Source of the DNA: Desulfobacteraceae bacterium
GTDB lineage: Bacteria > Desulfobacterota > Desulfobacteria > Desulfobacterales > Desulfococcaceae
Direction: 5' to 3'
DNA length: 64,000 bases
Assembly (NCBI GenBank): GCA_011390755.1
Contig: JAABRU010000012.1
Span: 1-64,000, forward strand
Of this stretch, positions 27,701-37,000 are shown one piece after another. Position 1 is the first letter of the stretch; every line of letters starts with the position of its first letter. Below the pieces are notes generated by a model. It saw nothing but the letters and a program-made list of their open reading frames with translations, was not told the origin of the DNA and searched no databases. Made by a program: the position numbers and the translations under genes.

Positions 27701-29047
27701 CCATGAAACAGTCACGGTGCTGCCATTTGTCCATGTATTGACAGATGGAGAGGATGATTTCAAGGTGGGCGCGGTCGGAGGCGTGGTGTCAGAAGAATAT
27801 ATGGGAACTGCCACATTAATTATTGCTTCGGATGTACATCCCCCAGTGCCGGTTGCTGTCAGTTTTACCGCATAAGTCCCTGATTGTAAATAATAATGAC
27901 TTATTCCTGTTCCGGTTGAACCATCTCCAGTTGAACCATCTCCAAAATCGAAAGATAATGTTCCATTTGAACCTGTAGTATCAAAATATACTTCAAAAAG
28001 ATTGCTTTTATTTCCATCAACTTCAAAAACTGCTACAGCATCACATTTGATAAAATTTCGCACTGCACGAACATCACGACTGTATATTTTAAGAGTACTG
28101 TAGTCATCGCCGCTGCTGAAGTTTATACCCCATGCGCTGTACGTGTAATTGGCATCAGTAGTTGACGACCAATAATAAGACGAAACCGCATCTGGAAAGA
28201 CAGAGGTATCAATGGCCGGATTATATTTTTCATAATCAGCCAGGGAACGGAGTTCCTCACGGGTCGGCAGACGCCAGTCCGAATATCCAGCCAGAGTAAG
28301 GGATTCACAGTAGGCAAGGGAATCTTTCCATGTCTTTGTTCCTCCCTTATTCTGCTGCCACATAAGCCCGGTTCGGATATCGCTTACCGTTCCGTCATCA
28401 TTAATAATAATAAAAGAATCAAAAGACTGAACCTGTCCTCCGCTCACAGCACGAACATAACGAACGTCTGACTTCATGAAGTGATTGCCATCACCATAAT
28501 TAAAATTCACGCCCCAGACACGAATCGTGCTACTTGCGTATATAGCAGACGACCAGTAATCGGATGAAACTGTTTCGGGAAAATATTCGGTATCTATAGC
28601 AGGAGAATATGCCCCTAATTTTACAATAGAAGCCAGTTCTTTCACAGTGGGCAGCCGCCAGTCACAATAATCTCCTACACACAACTGATCGGTAAAATAA
28701 TTGCTGTCATCCCATGTGTAGATATTGTCTTTGTCATTGACAGAACCGTCTTCGGTTTTCACTTCCCAAATCAGTCCGGTAATATTGTCCCTGACCATCA
28801 CATGCGGCGGATCACCCTCTGCCCATATACCTCCGTCCGCATTCAGTTTGGTGTAGGATGGCGGATTGATGAGGTAATTGCCGTCCTGCCCGTAAAAGTC
28901 CTCACCCGGTGACGGGCATGGGATTTCAGCAGTGTCGTTATAGCATTTGGTCTGCCCCGAATCCGGTACGGGCCATGCGTAAGCGGATAAAGGGAGCAGG
29001 GCGTTCAGCATGATGAAACTGATAAAAATACTGATGTGTTTTTTCAT
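24713..29047 (-). CDS. Secreted C13-type peptidase with two DUF1566 domains and Ig modules
   Basis: A 1444-residue exported protein. After a signal peptide (1-24) two DUF1566/Lcl domains follow (about 30-330; each has VRDNITGLIWE or IRTGLMWQ, CDWRLPTVKEL or YSDWRLPTREEL and YWSS). Then a PKD domain, an Ig pair with the YFHIRTVDNAGN signature, an FN3-like domain and further Ig domains. The peptidase (about 1085-1290) has VFLQGHGFRDE and ILESCYSGNF. The dockerin-like tail has DVNNDGKVNLADV and ends LRKTAGL. DUF1566 is thought to be lectin-like, so the head may bind a glycan; that is inference. Confidence 0.83.
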   Translation of the reverse strand: MKKHISIFISFIMLNALLPLSAYAWPVPDSGQTKCYNDTAEIPCPSPGEDFYGQDGNYLINPPSYTKLNADGGIWAEGDPPHVMVRDNITGLIWEVKTEDGSVNDKDNIYTWDDSNYFTDQLCVGDYCDWRLPTVKELASIVKLGAYSPAIDTEYFPETVSSDYWSSAIYASSTIRVWGVNFNYGDGNHFMKSDVRYVRAVSGGQVQSFDSFIIINDDGTVSDIRTGLMWQQNKGGTKTWKDSLAYCESLTLAGYSDWRLPTREELRSLADYEKYNPAIDTSVFPDAVSSYYWSSTTDANYTYSAWGINFSSGDDYSTLKIYSRDVRAVRNFIKCDAVAVFEVDGNKSNLFEVYFDTTGSNGTLSFDFGDGSTGDGSTGTGISHYYLQSGTYAVKLTATGTGGCTSEAIINVAVPIYSSDTTPPTAPTLKSSSPSVNTWTNGSTVTVSWNAGTDSGSGVAGYSYVFDTSASTVPDNTVETAQTQITSPALADGSSHYFHIRTVDNAGNASTTLHIGPFKTDTVPPTGTISISSGASSTDSPNVTLSISAADSGSGLSQMKFSNDNVNWSSPVTYSTSAAWTLTSGEGLKTVYVRFSDAAGNWTAAAISDQITLAFSVTYPPDPEGLTHTSASDGKVSLKWDYIPSPSGVTYNLYRSETENGIFYPINSEHIDISYLSYGKIVYADTVPDMEKTYFYKVRSVLNGVESQNFSNIVSASPVSPCHFECRLITDPSLMLNRGSTVRFYFQLLPAQSFTGTLNLSCEGLPYGISYTFYTDGTAQGASLSGLIPPASVILEITAGTLTPTGDMPFTLLMQNVWNSGSSPFKKIPLNLTILPVNEEGIYAEVGETEIPFGTPAEIYGAILPPLSGRTVTLNLENLDTGSLLTRNLSTGTGGNFSDTQWISTLDMGTYEISAQWRDDNSDLQVSEFRYFTVEKGRPVLTCLRESSQLPSVDEDYTVSGKLRPTLAYEPVKLLFFREGTRMSEYTVYTDGDGAYQITGSFFPQSGIWKVKAYWMGNDRYTGCESGFLELPVDTDSGRILMLAGGQAEQGNSYWDLTEKLTVRAYRDFKSCGYTNDMIWYMINSQMIDINYDKIPDPVVDDSVPSPDDFVHALENQYAGVLDSRTPLFVFLQGHGFRDEKFEVLNNVYLTASQIAGAINTLQTAAGCPVVFILESCYSGNFIPVLSGQNRVILTSAGNEIYNTDISGRISFSRYLFSKLREGDNLKKAFDTARKEMISLGYPSPQLDDNGDRKPDTSDGLLASRIYLGGTLSWGQRPEIGEVSLPSLLAKGTSTAFLSAEVHMGQANLQRVWAQIIPPDSDITGGDSTVTWEETELTYNPATGKYEGNLSGLYLSGIYKIILMAEDAEFETAEPKIEYIGAEGSIQPGDVNNDGKVNLADVIVVLQLLCNKQTGEISKEAAIGNDKKIGLEEAVFVLRKTAGL

Positions 29048-29069
29048 TTTTTTCTCCTTTTGTTGTTCT

Positions 29070-29346
29070 TTTGTCTGAACCCGGATTCACAGGATTATGG
29101 GATGAACCGGGATTTCCGGGTGTTTCTTGAACACGATTATCCACGATTATGCAGGATTTACATGATGAAAGAAATCCTGCCCATCCTGCATAATCGTGTT
29201 CAGAAACTGTCTGAACCGCAGATTATCATGATTTGTATGATGCACTCTGATAAAAAATCATGCTCATCGGAAATATCAGGATTATCTGTGGTTCGGACAT
29301 TCATCATCCCGGTCAATCCCTGAATCCTGAGAATCCCGGTTCAGAC
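29070..29346. repeat. GTCTGAAC-type nested hairpin spacer
   Basis: Three paired arm sets occur in order: GTCTGAACCCGGATTC, TGAACACGATTATCCACGAT with its inverse near 29190-29203, and CTGAACCGCAGATTATCATG paired with the inverse near 29277-29300. The layout matches the spacers at 48210 and 52155. Confidence 0.65.
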
Positions 29347-29349
29347 ATC

Positions 29350-29548
29350 AAAGCCCTGAAAGGGCGGATTGCTATAGCCCAGGGTGAAGCCCTGGGAAGA
29401 CGGTCAATAATACAGCTAAGCCCTGAAGGGGCGTATTTTTCTTTTAAATTTCAATTTCAAATCCGCCCTTTCAGGGCTTACAATTCTGCACATTCTCTTA
29501 TTCCAGGGGCTTCACCCCTGGCTTTATCAATCCGCCCCTTCGGGGCTA
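29350..29548. repeat. AAAGCCCTGAAAGGGC inverted-repeat element, copy 1
   Basis: About 200 bp starting AAAGCCCTGAAAGGGCGGAT. Two facing halves are built from CCCAGGGTGAAGCCCTGGG and GCCCTGAAGGGGCG hairpins, the right end being the inverse of the left. Other copies are at 48452-48658, 52299-52438 (shorter) and 56098-56303. Short frames reading SPEGAY and RPFRAYN appear in them but are by-products of the repeat. Confidence 0.75.
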
Positions 29549-29641
29549 ATCCCGGTCAATCCCTGAATCCTGAGAATTCCGGTTCAGACATTTTACGGGA
29601 CGCGGGAGCGTGGGAACGAGTATCTGATAACTGACAAATGC

Positions 29642-32600
29642 TCACTGCCCGCTGATCTCCCCCAGCAGCCAGATCACCTCTTCCAGTCCCACAGTCCCGT
29701 CTCCGTTCACGTCGGCTTCGGATTCACTGTAATCTGAGCGGATATCCCCGGCTTCCCCGGCCAGCACCTGCAGACCGCTGATAACATCTTTCAGATCGGC
29801 TTTCCGGTCATTGTTCAGATCACCTTTTACATCCTCACCGAGTCCGCCCCCTTCCGGTATCAGTTCAATGGTAAAAAACTGTGTGCTGTCATCCCCTCTG
29901 ATCTCTAAGGAAGTCTCGGTTCTCATATTCTCAATGATAACGGATCCGGCTCCGTCATATCCTTCCCGGATCTGATAGGTCCCTTTGGGATCCAGTTCTT
30001 CCGGATTCCAGGTGATGGTGGAAGATCGGGGAACCGGCGGGGGCAGTGTGCCGTGGGGATTGATGCCCAGCACCCATTGATATTTGTCTGCGCCGCCTTT
30101 GCGGATCAGTTTTCCATAGGGACCTTTCCAGTCTTCGGCGGAAATAATATCCCATAAATCCGCTTTTACGGAATATTCCGGCGGAACCGGGGGAGCGGCT
30201 TTGGTGATGTCCCGACTGCTGACCCCGATAACGATTTTGTAACTGTTGACCAGAATATTATTTTCCCCGCTCAGTTGCCATTCGGAATAACTCACCCCGT
30301 CCGCGATTTCACTGGCCGCATGGATTTCAGCCTGCCAGGAATCGGCAAATTCATCTTTGAAAACAGCCGTAATATTCATATCCTGCGTCATCTCCACCTG
30401 AACCGGATTTTCCGAACCTGCAAGATCGCCGCCCCAGCTTCTGAATTCTTCCGCAGGCAGGGCTTCCAGCAGAACCGGGGTTCCGCTTTCATAAGTATAA
30501 TATCCGGGATACTGGGGGCAGAGAACCTGGTTGACTTTCACATCCCCTTCCCCGGTTCTGGACAGAACCAGGCGGAAATCCGTGGAGCCTTTTCCGCTCA
30601 GGGGAACTTCCATGGACGGAGTATCGGGATCATCGGAAAGAACAGTCAGCACTGCTTTTTTCTGCCCGATGGATGTGGGAGTGAAATTCAGTTTGACCGT
30701 ACAGGTTTCATAATATCCCAGAGTCTTTCCGGAACATCCGTCATTTTCAATGCCGAAATCCTGCGGATTTTCCCCGCCCAGAGACACAGCAGAGATATTC
30801 AGCAGACGGGTTCCGGTATTAAGTACGGTAAACTGGCCGAAAGCCATGAGGGCAGAGTATGCGTTGAGTCGCCCTCCGCTGAAGGTGAGTCCCATAAGAG
30901 AGGGAATCGGATCCACCGTGGAAATAATGCTTTGCCGGATATTGGCAGGGGAAATATCCGGATACAGGGAGCGGATCAGACTGACCACACCGGAAACATG
31001 GGGAGTGGCCATGGATGTGCCGTTGTAGGATGCATATGCATTGCCGGGCACTGTGCTGTATATGGCTGCACCGGGCGCAGCCAGGTCAACAGTGGTAAAA
31101 CCGTAATTGGAAAAAAATGCAAGCAGGTCATTATGGTCTGTGGCCGCAACGGAAATGACATTATCCGCATCATAACCTGAGGGATAATGGGGAACCGCAT
31201 CATTGTTCTGTCCGTAATCATTGCCTGCGGCAGCCACAATCACATGCCCGGCCGCACTCGCAGCCAGAACGGCCTGGTGCAGCGCATCGGAATAACCGCC
31301 CCCGCCCCAACTGTTGTTGCTGATTTTCACACCCATTTTCACCGCGTATTCCAGGGCTTTTATGGCATCGGTGGTGGTCCCCACATTATTTTTGTTGATA
31401 AATTTAAGGGCCATGATTTTTGCCGTGGGATTGACTCCGACTATACCGGTTCCGTTGTTCATCACGGCTGCAATGGTTCCCGCACAGTGGGTTCCGTGGC
31501 CGTGATCGTCAAAGGGATTTCCGCTATCATTGGTGAAATTGTATCCGTGAATATCGTCAATATATCCGTTTCCGTCATCATCCACACCGTTTCCGGGAAT
31601 TTCTCCCGGATTAACCCACATATTCGCAGCCAGATCCGGATGGGTATAATCCACACCAGTATCAATCACAGCCACCACAGTTTCCTGATTGCCGGTCAGC
31701 AGTTCCCAGGCTTCGGGCGCGTCAATATCCGCATCCTCCTTTCCTCCGGTCTGGGCGGTGTTGTTCAGTCCCCAGAGCTGGGCAAAAGAGGCATCATCGG
31801 GCAGGGTGCCGACCAGATTGAGTTTGTAATTGGGTTCAATATATTCCAGGGCCGGGTTGTCCCAGAAACGGAACAGGGCTTCTTTGACCGTAGTTCCGGA
31901 CATCTCCCACAACTGTGCGCCGATACTGCTGTACTGTTCCACCACATTGGCATTGAGTTCGTTGAGAATCACATTTTCATCCCCGGCCCGGCGGTTGGCA
32001 TTCATTTTGATAATCACCTGACTTTCAATATAATCAGAACTCAGTTGAATGATGGGATTCGTCTCTCTTGGGACAATTCTTTTTTTTTTAGCGGAACGTG
32101 CCTCCGGCGGATTCACCTGCCGTGTGCCGAAATCATGTGCCGGGGGTTTTACGGAAATATCCGCGGGAACCGCGGCCTGCTGCACGATTTCCAGTTGTGC
32201 GGGACTGCCGGCCGCACCTTCGGCAGCAATGATGACATATCCCTTTCTTTCTTCCCCTGCGTTGGCTGCAATTTCCACAGCAATACTGCCCCCGTTGGTT
32301 CCGGATTTTTCACCGGAAACAGAAAGCCAGTCTGCATAAGCCGGAGCTACCGAAGCCTGCCATTCCATGACCCCGGAACCGGTATTGGAAATATCAAAAT
32401 TCACTGTGCCGGAAAAAGGGCCGGTGGTACTGCCTCCGGGACTGACTTTGAGATGCCGGGAAGAATTCAGTAAAATATTATGCACTTTCTCTTCCTGTAC
32501 CTGCAATGTTACTTCCGCAGTATGGTTTTCATATCCTTCCAGTGAGGCATTCAGGGTTTTGGCCATCGTGCAGACGGTCATGCGGTAATTTCCGTTGGTA

Positions 32601-33142
32601 TCACTCAAAGCCGAATCTCCTTCATCTGTCCATAATTTTGCAGAACCCAGCGGACTTCCGGAAAGCGCGTCCGTAACCGTTCCTGTATAGGTACCGGTCA
32701 TACAGCTGTTGGCCCGGTACACATTCAGGATATAATTTGTGTTTTCCCCGATGCTGCTCGCGGGATAGGGAGCGATTTTCACATAATAAATGCCGTCCGC
32801 GGGGCAGGCCCAGTCCAAAAACTCCCCTTCACCGGCCAGGGCATCGTCTTTTGTCTTCAGCAGCGTGAGACCGTCTGTATCGTAGAGTTCAATCACCGCA
32901 TCACAGTCCGGTCCCGGATAACTGACCTTTACGGTATAGGTCTGACCCGAAAGGGCATAAAAGCGTTTCCAGTCCGCATCTGTCACGGAATGAAAATTAT
33001 GGGATTCTGACAGCCCCCCGAGGACAATAAGTCCGGACTGGGAAACCGCATCATCCGGTTCATAAGTATCGGGCGCGCACAGGGCCGGAATCGGGTACAG
33101 GGCCAAACAGACCAGAAATAAAACCAGCATTGCTTTTTTCAT
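29642..33142 (-). CDS. Secreted subtilisin-family (S8) serine protease with dockerin-like tail
   Basis: An 1166-residue exported protease. Order: signal peptide (1-22), a PPC-like domain (about 25-140), a carboxypeptidase-regulatory-like domain, a BACON-like domain, a propeptide-like region, then the S8 catalytic domain (about 460-770). The triad is intact: AVIDTGVDYTHPDL (Asp), DDHGHGTHCAGT (His) and GTSMATPHVSGV (Ser). Beyond it lie an Ig-like domain, an InlB-type repeat and a dockerin-like tail (DLNNDRKADLKDV, DVNGDGTVGLEEV, ending LLGEISGQ). It is the only array member without a C13-type domain, and it could process the others. Confidence 0.88.
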   Translation of the reverse strand: MKKAMLVLFLVCLALYPIPALCAPDTYEPDDAVSQSGLIVLGGLSESHNFHSVTDADWKRFYALSGQTYTVKVSYPGPDCDAVIELYDTDGLTLLKTKDDALAGEGEFLDWACPADGIYYVKIAPYPASSIGENTNYILNVYRANSCMTGTYTGTVTDALSGSPLGSAKLWTDEGDSALSDTNGNYRMTVCTMAKTLNASLEGYENHTAEVTLQVQEEKVHNILLNSSRHLKVSPGGSTTGPFSGTVNFDISNTGSGVMEWQASVAPAYADWLSVSGEKSGTNGGSIAVEIAANAGEERKGYVIIAAEGAAGSPAQLEIVQQAAVPADISVKPPAHDFGTRQVNPPEARSAKKKRIVPRETNPIIQLSSDYIESQVIIKMNANRRAGDENVILNELNANVVEQYSSIGAQLWEMSGTTVKEALFRFWDNPALEYIEPNYKLNLVGTLPDDASFAQLWGLNNTAQTGGKEDADIDAPEAWELLTGNQETVVAVIDTGVDYTHPDLAANMWVNPGEIPGNGVDDDGNGYIDDIHGYNFTNDSGNPFDDHGHGTHCAGTIAAVMNNGTGIVGVNPTAKIMALKFINKNNVGTTTDAIKALEYAVKMGVKISNNSWGGGGYSDALHQAVLAASAAGHVIVAAAGNDYGQNNDAVPHYPSGYDADNVISVAATDHNDLLAFFSNYGFTTVDLAAPGAAIYSTVPGNAYASYNGTSMATPHVSGVVSLIRSLYPDISPANIRQSIISTVDPIPSLMGLTFSGGRLNAYSALMAFGQFTVLNTGTRLLNISAVSLGGENPQDFGIENDGCSGKTLGYYETCTVKLNFTPTSIGQKKAVLTVLSDDPDTPSMEVPLSGKGSTDFRLVLSRTGEGDVKVNQVLCPQYPGYYTYESGTPVLLEALPAEEFRSWGGDLAGSENPVQVEMTQDMNITAVFKDEFADSWQAEIHAASEIADGVSYSEWQLSGENNILVNSYKIVIGVSSRDITKAAPPVPPEYSVKADLWDIISAEDWKGPYGKLIRKGGADKYQWVLGINPHGTLPPPVPRSSTITWNPEELDPKGTYQIREGYDGAGSVIIENMRTETSLEIRGDDSTQFFTIELIPEGGGLGEDVKGDLNNDRKADLKDVISGLQVLAGEAGDIRSDYSESEADVNGDGTVGLEEVIWLLGEISGQ

Positions 33143-33170
33143 GGAATTCTCCTTTTTTTTTCGTTACTTG

Positions 33171-33321
33171 TCTCTGCCACAATGCCATTACGTTAAGGGC
33201 GGAGGAGTCCCGAACTGAAAGTTTGGGACATTGAAATGATGCGGAAAATCCGGCCAAAATTCCGTTTCACTCCATTTTGGCACTCCGGAAACTCCTTAAC
33301 CTGAAGGTATTGAGGCAGAGA
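33171..33321. mobile_element. CAATGNCATT-type MITE-like element, inverted copy
   Basis: Same element as 19811-19961 in the opposite orientation: it starts TCTCTGCCACAATGCCATTA, contains CCGAACTGAAAGTTTGGGAC then CCAAAATTCCGTTTCACTCC, and ends TATTGAGGCAGAG. Confidence 0.7.
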
Positions 33322-33366
33322 CTGGGAACGAGTTGAATTTGTTCATTGTTCACTGATAACTGTTTC

Positions 33367-33631
33367 ACTCTCCGCTCACCTTCCGCAGAATATACACAAC
33401 CTCCTCTATACCAATAATACTGTTTCCGTCCGCATCTTTGTCGCGGATATCTTCCGCGGGGGTGAGGGAACCGCAGAGAATTTTCAGGCCCGTGACCGCA
33501 TCGGCCAGATCCGCTTCTCCGTTATTGTTGAAATCTCCGGGTACGGCTGGATTTATGGACTTCCCATATCAGCCCGGTCACATTGTCCCGCACCATAGCC
33601 CATTCCGTAGCCTCATCCGGCAGGTCATTTC
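33367..33631 (-). pseudogene. Remnant of a DUF1566-dockerin array gene
   Basis: On the minus strand LPDEATEWAMVRDNVTGLIW, a DUF1566 fragment like that of the 24713-29047 gene, runs for about 28 codons. It is followed with a one-base frame change by a full dockerin-like tail (PGDFNNNGEADLADA, then DKDADGNSIIGIEEV, ending LRKVSGE). Everything between head and tail, including any peptidase, is missing. It is what a large internal deletion of an eleventh array gene would leave. Confidence 0.72.
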
Positions 33632-33689
33632 ATCTCGTTCCCACGCTCCGCGCGGGAATGCCTTCGGGACGCTCCGCGTCCCGTGCTGT

Positions 33690-33925
33690 GACTGCTGTCT
33701 GAACCCGGATTCACGGGATTCATGGATTAACCCGGATTTTTTTGTTTGAACACGGTTATTCAGGATTTACATACATGATAAAAAAAATCCTGCCCATCCT
33801 GTGACATCCTGCATAATCGTGTTCAGAAACGGTCTGAACCGCAGATAATCATGATGGGTATGATAAACTGTGATGAAAAAATCATGCTCATCAGGAATAT
33901 CATGATTATCCGCGGTTCGGACATT
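33690..33925. repeat. GTCTGAAC-type nested hairpin spacer
   Basis: Arms GTCTGAACCCGGATTCACGG, TTGAACACGGTTATTCAGGA ... TGCATAATCGTGTTCA and GTCTGAACCGCAGATAATCA ... GATTATCCGCGGTTCGGAC. Bases 33926-34061 hold another hairpin around GAGATAAATCTCCGGG and TTATTCATAC / ATGAATAACC; no gene is seen. Confidence 0.65.
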
Positions 33926-34061
33926 TGCCCACTGCCAAACTTTCAGTTCGGCACTCCGCTGAACAGCCCGGAGATAAATCTCCGGGTTATTCATACCCAC
34001 ACCATGAATAACCTATGGATTCATCCATAGATTATTCAAGAGAATCCGGTTCAGACATTTT

Positions 34062-37000
34062 TCATTGTCCGCTAATTTTTCTTAAAACATACACGGCCTC
34101 CTCCACCCCGATTCTGGAATCACCGCCCACTGCGGCATCTGTATTGATTTCAGTGCCTGAAACAGGAATATCCGCACAGATTTTCAGGGCAATAACCGCA
34201 TCTGCCAGGTTTACGGAACCGTCCCCGTTTACATCCCCCGGTTCTGCGGTTCCGATCATGATTTCCATGGGTTCGGTAACTGCTGTATTTCCGAACTGGT
34301 CTCTGGCATAAAACCGGATGATATACGTTCCGTTTTTGTTAAAATCAGCATAAGTCCCGTCATAAACCATATCTCCGTCATTATCGGAAAAATCAAATGT
34401 TTCCAAATTGATATACTGATACTCACCGCTCATGTCCGGCACATAACCGGGGGGCTGCACCGTTGCCCAGACCCTTTTCATATGGGCGTTGGTCGAAACC
34501 GAAAAAGCGATCTGATTTTCAGAAATATCCTCTCTTTCAGCAGAGAGAATCCGGGGCCAGGGCGCACCCATCACGAAATCACTGCCCAGTTTCATGGAAG
34601 CCGCAAGCATACCGTCAAACTGGTCATATTTCCCGTCTCCGTTGTCATCCATCTGCGGGTGCTGGTTTTCGGTCAGACGGTCTCTGACCAGATAATCCGC
34701 AGCTTTTCCGAATCCGTCCCGCAGATTGTTGTTTTCAAACAGCATTTGAATAAAGAGATTGGTAAAGCTGTTTGCCCCCAGGTTGCTGTAATTGACTGTT
34801 TTGTCCTCCGAGGCTGTGATGACAATTCTGCCCGGTTTTTTCAACGGGGAAAGAAACTGACCGGAATAACAGGATTCATTCACGACAATCACTGTGCTGT
34901 TTTCCACTGCCGATTCATAGGCATCAATCAGGCTGTCCAGTGCATCGGCATACAAAGCCTGTCCCGGAGAAATCACAAACCAGGGGCCGTGTGTGCCGTC
35001 ATCCGGATAACCGTGATCAATGAGCCAGATATACAGGGGAATTCCCGGAATATGGGCATCAACCGCCCAGTTTTTAAGGCTGTGTTCCACATCATTCAGG
35101 CTGATATTGCGGTTTTCGTTTTCCGGAGGAAGATCAGCCACTTTGTCATAAAAGCCGTCACCGTTATAATCAATATCCTGGGGACTCAAGAAAAAAATAT
35201 CCTCGTCTGTAAATCCCCTGAGAATAAAATTGCGGTACACTGAAGCGGCAAGCTCCTTTGTGACGGGCCAGAGCGTGTTGGACGCTTCTGCTCCGCCCCC
35301 GGCAATGAGGATCAGTCTTCCGAATGCGCCGGTGGCAATGTCAATTTCATCGGAAATACCGGTTTCTGTCCAGTTGCCTGCAACATCGGAAAAACGGGCA
35401 TACACTGTCCGTGTTCCTTTGCCTGAAAGCACTGTCCAGTCTGCACCGGCTGCATAATTCTGCGGTACAGACCAGTAAACCCTGTCATTGGAAAACTGCA
35501 TTTTTCCCATCCCGCTGCCCGAATCTGCGGCAGAGAGGCTGAGCGTTACCCCGGCTGACGGAGTGAATGCATCCCCGTTATTGATGACAATGCCTGTTCC
35601 TTCCGGCGGTGCAGTATCAATTTTAAAAGGTCCCAGATGCTGTGTTTCACTGACATTGCCTGTATTGTCAACTGTGCGGATATGGAAATAATGCTTTCCA
35701 TCGGCAAGGGGAGCACTGGTGAATGTGGTCTCAACTGTTTCCACAGTGCTGTCAGGCTCTGTGAACGGGGAACTGTCCATGACCAGGGAATATCCTGCAA
35801 CACCGCTGTTCTGACTGGTTCCGGGATACCAGGAAACTGTCACGGTGTTGTCATTGGACCAGGTGTTTGTGGAGGGAGACGCTGTTTTCAGGCTGGGAGC
35901 GGTCGGCGGTGGGGGAGATTCCAGCAGAATGTCGTCATAAATATCGGTCGCTGTCCAGTTTCCCGCGTTATCGGAAAAACGGGCATACACCCGTCTGTTC
36001 CCTTCCCCCGAAGAGAGTGTCCAGGCTTTGGATACGGCATAATTTTCTGCCGAAGACCAGTTGAGATTGTCATTGGAAAAGCGCATCTGCGACATGCCGG
36101 AACCTGTATCTGCTGCGGAAAGGGAGAGGTTTACATTCCGGGTCAGGGTGGAGGCTGCACCGTTGTTAATGTTTATCATTCCCAAAGGCGGACTTGTATC
36201 AATCTGAAAAGGCCCCACATGGAGTGTGCTGCTGGCATTGCCCGCGTTGTCAACAGTTCTGACATGGAAATAATGAGCGGAACCGTCTGAAAGCGGAGAG
36301 CCTGTCACCTGTGTCGCGGCTGTTTCCACCGTGTTGTCGGGATTGGCCGCGGGGTTGGTATCGAATATCCAGGAATAACCGGCCACACCGGATTTGCTGT
36401 CTGTGCCTGCATTCCATGAAACTGTGACAGTATTGTCGTTTGTCCATGTATTCACGGACGGATCAGATGAGTTGAAAGTAGGGGCGGTCGGGGGAGTGGT
36501 ATCCGGTATTTCAAACAGGATGGTATCATGCGGATAATTCCCTGCTATCCAATTTCCCGCGTTGTCTGAAAACCGGGCATAAACGGTTTTTGTTCCCTCT
36601 CCTGAAGCAAGTGTCCAGTTTTTTGACACTGCGTAAGTTTCGGGTGCAGACCAGTTGACACTGTCATTGGAAAACTGCATCTGTGAAACACCGGAGCCTG
36701 CGTCACCTGCCCAGAGACTCAGGTTTACATTCAGGGAGGCTGTTGATGATGCACCGCTGTTTATCGTGACTGTTCCGTAAGGTTCCGAGGTGTCAATGTA
36801 AAAAGGGCCAACATGGAGAGTGCTGCTGACATTGCCCGCATTGTCAAGGGTTCTGACATGGAGATAATGGTCAGTGCCGTCTGAAAAAGATGATCCTGTA
36901 ATCTGGGTTCCGGCTGTATCCACTGTGCTGTCCGGATTGCTTGAGGAAAACGTGTCGAAAATACAGGAATATCCCGCAACACCGCTTCCGCTGTCAAGTC

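Noticed and set aside
31187-32473. 428-codon open frame opposite the subtilisin gene
   Set aside because: The minus strand has a full S8 triad and signal peptide; the plus-strand frame is an antisense by-product without motifs.
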